35,791 nt of DNA, taken from contig JAFRLZ010000071.1 in NCBI GenBank assembly GCA_017430985.1, positions 1 to 35,791 on the forward strand, in the 5' to 3' direction. The notes below the pieces were generated by a model that saw only the letters and a program-made list of their open reading frames with translations, ran no database searches and had not been told where the DNA came from. Both the position numbers and the translations under genes were made by a program. The stretch is from Oscillospiraceae bacterium. GTDB taxonomy: Bacteria > Bacillota > Clostridia > Oscillospirales > Oscillospiraceae. Shown here piece after piece: positions 16,574-24,446 of the stretch; the stretch's first letter is position 1, and every line of letters begins with the position of its first letter.

Positions 16574-19318
16574 TCAAACGATGTTCAGCTCGAAGCTGTA
16601 TTCCATGCCGTCCAGACTTGCGACGGCATTTGTCATGTCGGCGCTCACCGTGACGGTTTCAAGGCGCGGCAGCCCGATCAGCTCGCTTAGATCGGTCACG
16701 TCGGTATAGGAGATATCCAAATGCCGCAGCTCATAGAGGTTCTGCACGCCCTGCAGTGAATCAACGGCCGTTGCCCGCAGGCTGAGATCCGTCAGCCCCT
16801 GCAGTGTGAAAAGCGCAGAGACGTCTTGCAGCTTTGAGCAGTAGTCTGCCCGGAAGCTCTCCAGCGACGCGAGGCTTTGGATACCGTCCAGGGTCCGGAG
16901 CGGCTGGCAGCAGAGAGTGAATTCGCGCAGCGCCGCAAGCTCGGAGAAGATACTGATATCCGTAACAGGCCCCTCGTCTACGGGGATGTCCGCGTCCGTC
17001 TCGCGGTCATAGCGCAGCAGACAGGGGAGATCCTTGTCCCAACCGTCGAACGGCATGTCGTCTTCCGTGTTGTAGACCTCGCCGCCGGCGATGTACAGGC
17101 TCTCCACTCGGCGCAGCAGAGGCGTCGACAGCATATTGAGCTCGTCGAGGCTCAGAAGCTCGATCGGCTCGTTATCGGGCTGCCAGGCCCCGTCCGGGTA
17201 GACGACCTCATAGTCGCCGGCGATCCCGTCCGCGACCAGCTCCTCCGCCTGCCCGGCCAGCTGTGGCGGCACCGTGAGATGGGTGATCTTCAGGCGGCGC
17301 AGCGGCGAAAGGTCCTCGACTTCGTCAAGGCCGACCAGCGCGATGCTGTTGTAGCTGTGGCTGATCTGCAGATCGTCCAGGCAGCTGAGGTCCGCGAGAC
17401 CGTCGATGCTCTCCAGCCGCAGCGAGCCGAAGCCGACATTTTCAAATTCGGGGAGCGAGTAGACGCCCTGCAGCCCCAAATTCGCAAGGCTGGCGCCCTC
17501 GACGGCGCTCCAGTCCGTCAGGTGCGGGCAGCCGACGACCTCGACACTCAGATGGCTTGTCATCCGATAGGCGGGCAGGTCCCGGAGCCCGTCCAGGCTC
17601 GTCAGGACAGGGCAGTTGATCAGATGCAGCTCGTTGAGCTGCAGGCTCGGCAGCGAGCTCAGATCCCGAATCCTGCAGTTATGCAGCTTCAGCGTGCCCG
17701 TCACGTCGAGGAGGCCGCTCAGATCCTCGTCCCGGCAGTTGCTGAGCAAGAGGTCCTGCGCGGCCGCGCCCTCCAGCCAGGGCTGATAATAGGCGTAGCT
17801 GTCGGCTCTGTCATGACCGCGGCACTCGAGGATGAGCGACTCATACTCCTTCACCCAGGCCAGGCCCGAGACGTCTCGGATCCCGGCGCTGACGCTCAGT
17901 TTCAGCGGTCTCCCGTTGTCCGACAAGCCCTTCAGAAAATTCAGATCCCGGAGCTGGATCCCCAGCAGGCCGACGCTCGTCAGATTCGGCAGATCGGCGA
18001 GACAGGAGAGATCCGTCACCATATCCAGATTTAAAAAGTTGATCGCCTGCAGCGCCTTGCAGTTTTCCAGACAGGAGAGATCAGATAGTTCCGGGCAGGA
18101 TTCGACGATCAGCCATTCCAGCGTCGGGATCGTACCCAGCGCCGAGACGTCCCGCAGATCGCTGAGATTGGTCAGCGTCAGCTTGGTGAGACGCGGCGCG
18201 CCGCTGAGGAACGAGAGATCCTCGATGCGGTCTGTCAAATCAATGCTGACTTCCTTCAGCGAGGAACAGGTACGCAGCGCGGACAGATCGAGCTCGCGCA
18301 GCTCATATCCGTTGGCGAGAGTCAGCAGCTCCAGCCTCGGCGGCGAAAAGGCGGAAAAATCCGCTTTTGTCTGCCCGTGCAGGTCGATCCTGGCTTCCCT
18401 TAAGTTCACACAGCCCGACAGGGGCCCGTAGTCCGTCACCCTGGTGCGGTTGATCATAAAGTTCGTCATCCCGGAGCCGGAGAGCCAGGCGAGCGTGTCG
18501 ATGCTCGTGTCGCTCAGCCAGACGTCGCGCAGCGCCGCGGCCCCGCTCAGATCGGGCAGCCGATCTGCGTCAATGTCGACAAGCGCGACGATGAGCTCCC
18601 GCAGATTCGGCATCAGCTCCAGAAAATGCAGGTCGTCATAGCGCGTCATGCTGTATTCCGTGCCGTCGACCTTGCTGTACCAGTGCGGGCCGTCGCTGTC
18701 CCATGCGCTGTAGACCGTGTCCGAGCTCTCCCCATTGGCGCGCATCTCATCCGTGGCATAACCGAAATATTCGCCCACGATGGTCACTTGGGTGATCTCA
18801 GCGAGCTCTTCCTCGGTCAGACCGAGGGAGACCGGAACGCTGATCTCCTCCTGCGCCATGACCGGGGCGGCCTCTCTGTTCTGCGCCGAGCGCCAGATCA
18901 GCACACCCGCGAGCGCGGCGAGGACGACTGCGCCGGCCGTCAGCAGCAGGGGCAGGCGGCTTTTCCGCTGCGGGATCGCGCTCAAAATACGCTCGGCGGT
19001 ATGCGCGTCGTCGCGCCCGGCCGTGGGGATGATGTTCCGCGCATACAGCGCGTTTTTCAGCGCATCGGGGATCGGCGCGCCGTCGAGCTGCAGCGGCAGC
19101 ACGTTTTCCGAGCCCGCTCCGATCAGACCGAGGAGCCTGTCCACGGCCGCGCCGTCGGCGTAAAAGGCCTCCGACAGCACCGCGAGCACGACCTCGTTTT
19201 TGCCCGCGCCGCCCGTCAGCTCAACGACGCGCAGGCCCTTCGCGCGCAGCTGCTCCAGGAGCGGCTGCAGCGCGTCCCGGTCCCGGTCCGCAAATAAAAG
19301 CTTGATCGTCTTTTTCAT
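16574..19318 (-). CDS. Large TIR-like-TM-LRR receptor-like protein B (914 aa)
   Basis: Same plan as its neighbours: TIR-like residues 1-115 (IKLLFADRDRDALQPLLEQLR), a basic stretch QRKSR, membrane helix 123-142, then LRRs to the end. The basic residues before the helix predict that the N-terminus stays in the cytosol. The ectodomain has two LRR blocks separated by a non-repeat segment at about 640-760 (LTVPPQLAGQAEELV, YPDGAWQ). The last strand VTVSADMTNAVASLDG is the common cap. The TIR-like part has no Glu at the NADase position (AAVDRLL). ATG 19318 has GGAGG upstream. The helix and preceding linker differ from those of A and C, although the upstream TIR-like part is almost the same. Confidence 0.88.
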   Translation of the reverse strand: MKKTIKLLFADRDRDALQPLLEQLRAKGLRVVELTGGAGKNEVVLAVLSEAFYADGAAVDRLLGLIGAGSENVLPLQLDGAPIPDALKNALYARNIIPTAGRDDAHTAERILSAIPQRKSRLPLLLTAGAVVLAALAGVLIWRSAQNREAAPVMAQEEISVPVSLGLTEEELAEITQVTIVGEYFGYATDEMRANGESSDTVYSAWDSDGPHWYSKVDGTEYSMTRYDDLHFLELMPNLRELIVALVDIDADRLPDLSGAAALRDVWLSDTSIDTLAWLSGSGMTNFMINRTRVTDYGPLSGCVNLREARIDLHGQTKADFSAFSPPRLELLTLANGYELRELDLSALRTCSSLKEVSIDLTDRIEDLSFLSGAPRLTKLTLTNLSDLRDVSALGTIPTLEWLIVESCPELSDLSCLENCKALQAINFLNLDMVTDLSCLADLPNLTSVGLLGIQLRDLNFLKGLSDNGRPLKLSVSAGIRDVSGLAWVKEYESLILECRGHDRADSYAYYQPWLEGAAAQDLLLSNCRDEDLSGLLDVTGTLKLHNCRIRDLSSLPSLQLNELHLINCPVLTSLDGLRDLPAYRMTSHLSVEVVGCPHLTDWSAVEGASLANLGLQGVYSLPEFENVGFGSLRLESIDGLADLSCLDDLQISHSYNSIALVGLDEVEDLSPLRRLKITHLTVPPQLAGQAEELVADGIAGDYEVVYPDGAWQPDNEPIELLSLDELNMLSTPLLRRVESLYIAGGEVYNTEDDMPFDGWDKDLPCLLRYDRETDADIPVDEGPVTDISIFSELAALREFTLCCQPLRTLDGIQSLASLESFRADYCSKLQDVSALFTLQGLTDLSLRATAVDSLQGVQNLYELRHLDISYTDVTDLSELIGLPRLETVTVSADMTNAVASLDGMEYSFELNIV

Positions 19319-19352
19319 GCAGAGCCCTCCTCGGCCATGACAGATCGGCAGT

Positions 19353-22300
19353 TCAATTGATATCGAGCGTAAAACGGATGTCCTGGCCGTCGAGGCTGGC
19401 GATCGCCTGCTCCAGTTCGGACGGGATGCCGACGTAGCGCAGCTGCTCGAGCTTCAGGATCGGCGTCAGATCCGTCAGATCCGCGAAGCGATCGATGTGC
19501 AGCTCCTCCGTCTCGGGATGCTGCTCAACGTAGGCGGCCAGCGCCTCGTCGCTGTCGAAACGGCAGAAGATCGAGACGATCTCGCAGTCTGCGACGGCGT
19601 CCAGCCACGCCCGGCTTTCGTAGACGTTAATGTTCAGAAAACGGAAGCGGCGCACGGAGGAGAGCGGAGAGAAGTCGCCGATGCGCGTCGCGCCCACCTC
19701 GAGGTGGAGCCCGCCTTCCTCATAAGCGGCGGAGAGATCGCAGTCGCGGAGCGGGGAAAGATCGGAAACTTCGGTGTTATCCACTGCCAGGGAGCGCAGC
19801 TCGCTGAGGTTTTGAACGCCCTGGATCGAGGACAGGGAGGTGTTCTCAAAATCCAGATTCCGCAGGCTCTGCACTGCGAAGGCCGCAGAGGCGTCCTTCA
19901 GCTGATAGCAGGAGCAGACGTCCAGCGACTCCAGAGAAGAGAAGACCTGGATGCCGTCCAGACTGGTCAGCGGCTGGGCGTAAAGCCGCAGCTCCTTCAG
20001 CCCGGTCAGCGCGAAGAACCGGCTCAGGTCCTTGAGCGTGCCGGTTTTGATCGGGGTCGTCTCATCGGTCTCCATATCGTGGAGGAGCAGGGCGGGCCTG
20101 TTGTGGCTGTCCGTGTTTCCCCAGTCGTACCAGACGTCATAGCGGTTCGGGTCGAAGAGCTGATCGCCCGCGAGGCACAGAGAGCTCACGTGGCGGAGCA
20201 GAGCCTCCGGCAGAGTCTCCAGCTCGTCGAGGCTCGACAGAACGAACGCGGAGCTGTCGTTCTCCCAGCCGCCCTCGGGAAATTCGATCCGATAATTGCT
20301 GAAGTTTCCTTTGCGGACCAGATCCGCGGCCTGTTCGGCCAGCTGCGGGGGAACGACGAGATTGGACCCGTGGAAGCGGCTGAGCGGGCTGAGGTCCGTC
20401 AGCTCGTCCAGACCGACCAGCTCGAAGGAGATGGGCAGAGAGCTGTCCATCGCGTCCAGGACGCTCAGGTCAGTCACATCCGCCACGCTTTCAAGGCGCA
20501 GGATGCCCGCGTGGAAGCCCTCGAAGGAGGGAAGCGTGAAGCCGCCGTCGATGGTGAAGGAGCCGAAGGAAAGACCGTCGGTAGCCGTCCAGTCCGCCAG
20601 GCGCGGGCAGCGGCGGATCACCACCATGCCGAAGCCCTGGCCGATCTTGCTCTGGTTCTGCAGCCCGTCCAGGGAAGAAAGCTGCCTGCATTCTTCGATA
20701 GTCAGGCGCAGCGCGCCGAAATCCTCCGGCATCGTGGAGAGGTCCGTGATCCCGCAGCGTATGATCGTGAGCGAGCTTTTGATCGTCGGCAGCGCGGACA
20801 GATCGACGTCGCCGAAATTGCGCAGAATCAGGTCGTTGACGGACTTGCCCTGCAAATAGGGGGAGATCCGATCCAACGGACAGCCGTCGTCGGGATCCAG
20901 ACTGAGAACGCCGAAGCTCTTGACGGCCTCCAGCCCGGAATAATCCCCGATGCTGCCGTTGAGTCTGAGCTGTATGCGGTCGTTGCGCGTCCAGATGCTC
21001 TTCAGAAAGTCCACGTCGGGCAGATCGACGTTTTCCAGCGTGATGTCGTTCAGCTCGTCCAGCTTGGCAAGGAAGGAGGCGTCGCGGAGGCCGCGCCCGC
21101 TTTCAGAACGGTATGAAAGGGTCTGCAGCATGCGGCAGTTCCCGATGTGGGAAAGATCCTCGATGGCGTCGCAGCCCTGGATGCTGAGAACGAGCAGATC
21201 ATTCAGCCGGTCAAAAACGGAGATGTCCTTCAAATCGTCCAAATTTTGGAGCTCCAGGGTCTCCAGGCGGCTCGGGCCGGAGAGGAAGCTCAGATCCCGG
21301 AGGCCCTTGACGTCGCAGAGATGGCATTCGTTCAGTTTCGCGCAGGATCTCAGCCCGGAGAGATCCGGGACGCTCTGCAGATCATAGGCGCCATAGAGCG
21401 CCAGCTGCCTGAGATTGGGAGGGGCGAAGCCGGCAAACTCAGCCTGCCGCGCGCCGCCCAGATTGATCACGAGGTCCTGGAGCTTTTCACAGCGCGTCAG
21501 GGGGCTGAAATCGCGGATGGAGCCTGTGGAGTTTTCGATGTGCAGCCTTGTGAGACAGGAGCCGGCGACCCATTCCAGATCCGGGATGCTGCAGTCCTGC
21601 AGCTCCAGTTGATCCAGATTACCCAGAACGCTCAGATCCGGGAGCTGTTCAGCCTCTACCTGGACCAGATAGAGGTAGCGGAGATTCGGCATCAGGCTCA
21701 GAAAACGCAGATCCTCGTACCGGGTCATGCTGTACGGATGCCCGTCCTCTCTGCTGTACCAGCGGGGAGCGTCGTTTTCCCAATTGCGATAGGCAAAGTC
21801 GTCCGAGTTGGGCGGCACGATCGTCTCCCGGCTGATCCGATCCTGACTGTACATCTCCACCGTGTCGCCGACGATGATGACGTCCACAATTTTGGCCAGG
21901 TCTTCCTGGGTCCAGCCCGCGGGGATCTCGTAATCGTACTCCACGGTCTGCGACAGGACGGGCGCGGCCTCGCGGGCCTTCGCGCCGCGCCAGATCAGCG
22001 CGCCGACGATGAGCGCCAGCAGCAGCGCGCCTCCCGCGATGAACGCGCGCGGGAGCACGGGCGGGGACGGCGGGAACGCGCTCAGGATGCGCTCGGCGGT
22101 GTGCGCGTCGTCGCGCCCGGCGGCGGGGATGATGTTCCGCGCGTAGAGCGCGTTTTTGATCGCATCCGGGATCAGCGCGCCGTCAAGCTGCAGCGGCAGC
22201 ACGTTTTTCGCCTCGGCTCCGATCAGATCGAGCAGCCGCTGCGTCAGCGCTTCGTCGGCGTAAAAATGCTCCGTCAGCACGGCGAGCACATTGTCGTCCT

Positions 22301-22418
22301 TCTGCGGCGCGCCCTTCGCCTCCAGAACGTGCAGGCCCTTCGCGCGCAGCTGCTCCAGCAGTGGCTGAAGCGCTTCCCGGTCTTTTTCCGAGCATAACAG
22401 TTTGATTTTTCTGCTCAT
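19353..22418 (-). CDS. Large TIR-like-TM-LRR receptor-like protein C (1021 aa)
   Basis: The largest of the three paralogues and first of them in transcription order. TIR-like residues 1-115 (IKLLCSEKDREALQPLLEQLR, NVLAVLTEHFYAD), membrane helix 125-143 (ALLLALIVGALIW), LRR ectodomain 175-1021. About 100 residues longer than A and B because extra repeats (WLDAVADCEIVSIFCRF, EELHIDRFADLTDLTPIL) are inserted before the cap ASLDGQDIRFTLDI. The catalytic TIR Glu is absent. ATG 22418 with GGGAG 10 bases upstream is preferred to a GTG at 22427. The 18-base gap after the preceding gene and 34-base gap to the next fit one transcript. Confidence 0.88.
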   Translation of the reverse strand: MSRKIKLLCSEKDREALQPLLEQLRAKGLHVLEAKGAPQKDDNVLAVLTEHFYADEALTQRLLDLIGAEAKNVLPLQLDGALIPDAIKNALYARNIIPAAGRDDAHTAERILSAFPPSPPVLPRAFIAGGALLLALIVGALIWRGAKAREAAPVLSQTVEYDYEIPAGWTQEDLAKIVDVIIVGDTVEMYSQDRISRETIVPPNSDDFAYRNWENDAPRWYSREDGHPYSMTRYEDLRFLSLMPNLRYLYLVQVEAEQLPDLSVLGNLDQLELQDCSIPDLEWVAGSCLTRLHIENSTGSIRDFSPLTRCEKLQDLVINLGGARQAEFAGFAPPNLRQLALYGAYDLQSVPDLSGLRSCAKLNECHLCDVKGLRDLSFLSGPSRLETLELQNLDDLKDISVFDRLNDLLVLSIQGCDAIEDLSHIGNCRMLQTLSYRSESGRGLRDASFLAKLDELNDITLENVDLPDVDFLKSIWTRNDRIQLRLNGSIGDYSGLEAVKSFGVLSLDPDDGCPLDRISPYLQGKSVNDLILRNFGDVDLSALPTIKSSLTIIRCGITDLSTMPEDFGALRLTIEECRQLSSLDGLQNQSKIGQGFGMVVIRRCPRLADWTATDGLSFGSFTIDGGFTLPSFEGFHAGILRLESVADVTDLSVLDAMDSSLPISFELVGLDELTDLSPLSRFHGSNLVVPPQLAEQAADLVRKGNFSNYRIEFPEGGWENDSSAFVLSSLDELETLPEALLRHVSSLCLAGDQLFDPNRYDVWYDWGNTDSHNRPALLLHDMETDETTPIKTGTLKDLSRFFALTGLKELRLYAQPLTSLDGIQVFSSLESLDVCSCYQLKDASAAFAVQSLRNLDFENTSLSSIQGVQNLSELRSLAVDNTEVSDLSPLRDCDLSAAYEEGGLHLEVGATRIGDFSPLSSVRRFRFLNINVYESRAWLDAVADCEIVSIFCRFDSDEALAAYVEQHPETEELHIDRFADLTDLTPILKLEQLRYVGIPSELEQAIASLDGQDIRFTLDIN

Positions 22419-22436
22419 TTCACACACTCTCCCATA

Positions 22437-23603
22437 TCAATCAGAGTCCATGACCAACACGACGGCGAAGCCGGCTTCCTCCGGCCATTTCAGCGGCAGC
22501 ATGCCGCGGCTAACCGTCACCGTTTTCAGATTGCTCAGGGACGCAAGGGGGCTGAGGTCCCTGACGCCCGTATGCTCCAGATGCAGCGTCTCCAGGCTCG
22601 GCAGATCCTGCAGCGCGCTCAGATCTCGCACCGGGCTCCCCGCGAGGCTCAGCTCGCGCAGGAGGCGGTGGCCGCTGAGGAAAGACAGGTCGTTCAGCGG
22701 CTGGCAGATCAGATCGAGCTTTTCCAGGCGCACGGCGCTTTCCAGAAGGCTCAGATCGCTGACCTGGCCCATGATGACCGGCGCGCCGTTGACCCGACAG
22801 CCTCCCTCGGCGTCGAAGCTGATGAAGGCGTCCCCTCGCATCACCAGATTGCCGCAGAAATGCAGCTCGGTGATCTCCGCGATCTGCCAGCGGTAGATCA
22901 CGTCGTCCCGGATATCGAGCGCCTGGCGGACGGCGCGCTCCGTCTGCTTGTCCGGGAAGCTCATGGCGAAGTATTTTTCGGCCGCGCCCAGCTCCACCAC
23001 GGGAACCGGTGTGGATGGGGCGGCTGGCTCAGACTCGGCAGTAGCTTCCGGCAGCGGGATCGGGTCCCAGCGCCCGCTGGCCAGGGCGCCCAGCGCTCCG
23101 GCGGCGGCGAGGAAGAAAAGCAGGGAAGCGGCCAGAATGAGACCGCGCCAGGAGATGTCTTCCAGGATCGTACCGCGGAACCGACGGGTCACAAAACCGG
23201 ATTTCAGGATTGCATCGGCCCGCTCGGCCGGCGTGTCCAAAAGGGGCAGGATTGTCCTTCCGTTCAGGATCTCCTCCCAACGCTCCTCGATCGGCGCGTC
23301 TTCCAGACGAATAACGAGAATGGGCTTTCCCATGCGCACGGCGGTGCGCATCTCGCTGTAGCAGTTGGGCGATTCCATCGCGCGCTGCGACAGGAAAAAG
23401 ATGACGCGCTCGCAGCCCTGCATATGCTGCGCGATGTTGGCCGGCCAGTCGCTGCCGGCCGGGATCCCCTCGTCATACCATAAGCGGAAGCGTTTTTCAT
23501 GCAGGATCCGGATCGTGGAGACGACCGCCTCGGATTGACGGTGCGCGTAGCTGATGAAAAGGAAAGGGCGGGCGCCCTCATAGGGCTTGAAGAAGCCGCT
23601 CAT
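22437..23603 (-). CDS. TIR-TM-LRR protein with intact-looking TIR domain
   Basis: A 388-aa protein. Residues 10-140 form a canonical TIR domain: FLFISYAHRQSEA (strand A and box 1), RLWYDEGIPAGSDW, VIFFLSQRAMESPNCYSEMRTA with E84 at the position of the catalytic Glu of NAD-cleaving TIR enzymes. Residues 154-174 are a membrane helix, then a Pro/Glu/Ala linker, and about five LRRs (VSDLSLLESAVRLEKLDL..., VRDLSALQDLPSLETLHL) end in VTVSRGM, the same cap as the large paralogues. It is the only one of the five TIR-related proteins with the full set of TIR residues, so it is the best candidate for NAD+ hydrolysis or cyclisation. Its ATG overlaps the stop of the preceding gene by 4 bases. Confidence 0.92.
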   Translation of the reverse strand: MSGFFKPYEGARPFLFISYAHRQSEAVVSTIRILHEKRFRLWYDEGIPAGSDWPANIAQHMQGCERVIFFLSQRAMESPNCYSEMRTAVRMGKPILVIRLEDAPIEERWEEILNGRTILPLLDTPAERADAILKSGFVTRRFRGTILEDISWRGLILAASLLFFLAAAGALGALASGRWDPIPLPEATAESEPAAPSTPVPVVELGAAEKYFAMSFPDKQTERAVRQALDIRDDVIYRWQIAEITELHFCGNLVMRGDAFISFDAEGGCRVNGAPVIMGQVSDLSLLESAVRLEKLDLICQPLNDLSFLSGHRLLRELSLAGSPVRDLSALQDLPSLETLHLEHTGVRDLSPLASLSNLKTVTVSRGMLPLKWPEEAGFAVVLVMDSD

Positions 23604-24427
23604 GCGCCGTCACCTCCGCTCAGCTCGATGACGTAATCGCCCTCCGGCAGCGCACCGCCCTCCAGCAGCGCTTGCTGCGGCAGCTCGATCCGCTCCAGCG
23701 CCGGCAGGAGAGCCAGATCGTCCCAGCTCTCCGGCATGCCGTCGAGCTGCAGGAGGGTGATCGAGTCGGCCAGGTCCTCCGTGATCGATCCGCCCCTCGC
23801 CGCCCTGCGCAGCGAGCTGAGGATCACGGGATCGCTGAACGTGAGCTCGTCCTGCGGCTCCGGCCGGAACCAGTGAAAATAACGGGTTCCGACGAAAGCG
23901 GCGGCGGAGATCAGGATAGCCAGCGCGCAGAATAAGGCGCTCAGCCTGGCCAGGAGGGCGCCTCCGAAATGCGGAGGCGGCGCGCCGAGAACGTCTTGGG
24001 AAAAGCCCTCGGCGTGGATCACGTCGCTCTCGATCTCTCCCTTGCCGCGGAGCTGATAAAGGGGGATGTGCGGCACATCTTCCCGCAGGCCCATGGAGAG
24101 GCGCCGATCCAGCCCGTCCGGATCGAGGCAGAGGATCGGCCGGTCATACTTCTGGTTGACCAGGATGCTGCCTTTCATGTCCTTGTCCGAGCAGGCGTCG
24201 TCGCTTAAATAGACCAGCGTGAGGGCGGCGTTTGCCGCGCGCTCCTGGTTGTGAAGAAGCCTGTCCGCGCCGCCGGCCGGACCGTAGGCGTACCAGACCC
24301 GACAGCCGCGCTCCAGCAGGGGCCGCAGGATCTTCCACACTTTTTTCCGATCCGCTTCGCTGAAAGCAAAATAGACATAGGGCTCCGGGCCTTCATAGGG
24401 GGGAACCTTTTTTCGCCAGTTCATCAT
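23600..24427 (-). CDS. Small degenerate TIR-TM protein with a short LRR-like tail
   Basis: A 275-aa protein with the same N-terminal lead as the TIR-TM-LRR gene that follows (PPYEGPEPYVYFAF against PYEGARPFLFISYA) and a TIR-like fold to about residue 145 (CRVWYAYGPAGGADRL, LTLVYLSDDACSDKDMKG, KYDRPILCL). The catalytic Glu position is not acidic. A membrane helix covers about 160-181, and the tail has a single repeat (SITLLQLDGMPESWDDLALLPALERIEL) and the C-cap strand (GDYVIELSG). It starts 19 bases after the HD-RyR stop; the second ATG (24424) is an equally possible start because no strong ribosome site is visible. Likely a regulatory or scaffold paralogue. Confidence 0.82.
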   Translation of the reverse strand: MMNWRKKVPPYEGPEPYVYFAFSEADRKKVWKILRPLLERGCRVWYAYGPAGGADRLLHNQERAANAALTLVYLSDDACSDKDMKGSILVNQKYDRPILCLDPDGLDRRLSMGLREDVPHIPLYQLRGKGEIESDVIHAEGFSQDVLGAPPPHFGGALLARLSALFCALAILISAAAFVGTRYFHWFRPEPQDELTFSDPVILSSLRRAARGGSITEDLADSITLLQLDGMPESWDDLALLPALERIELPQQALLEGGALPEGDYVIELSGGDGA

Positions 24428-24446
24428 GGATCAGCTCTTTTCATTC

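Noticed and set aside
19497..22397. Long + strand open frames (539 and 416 codons) opposite the LRR receptor genes
   Set aside because: They are Gln/Ala/Val/Arg-rich mirrors of repeated Leu codons in the LRR genes and have no family match or start signal.
13794..22418. LRR genes as internalins or cell-wall adhesins
   Set aside because: There is no export signal at the N-terminus, no LPXTG or cell-wall domain, and a cytosolic TIR-like domain precedes the membrane helix.
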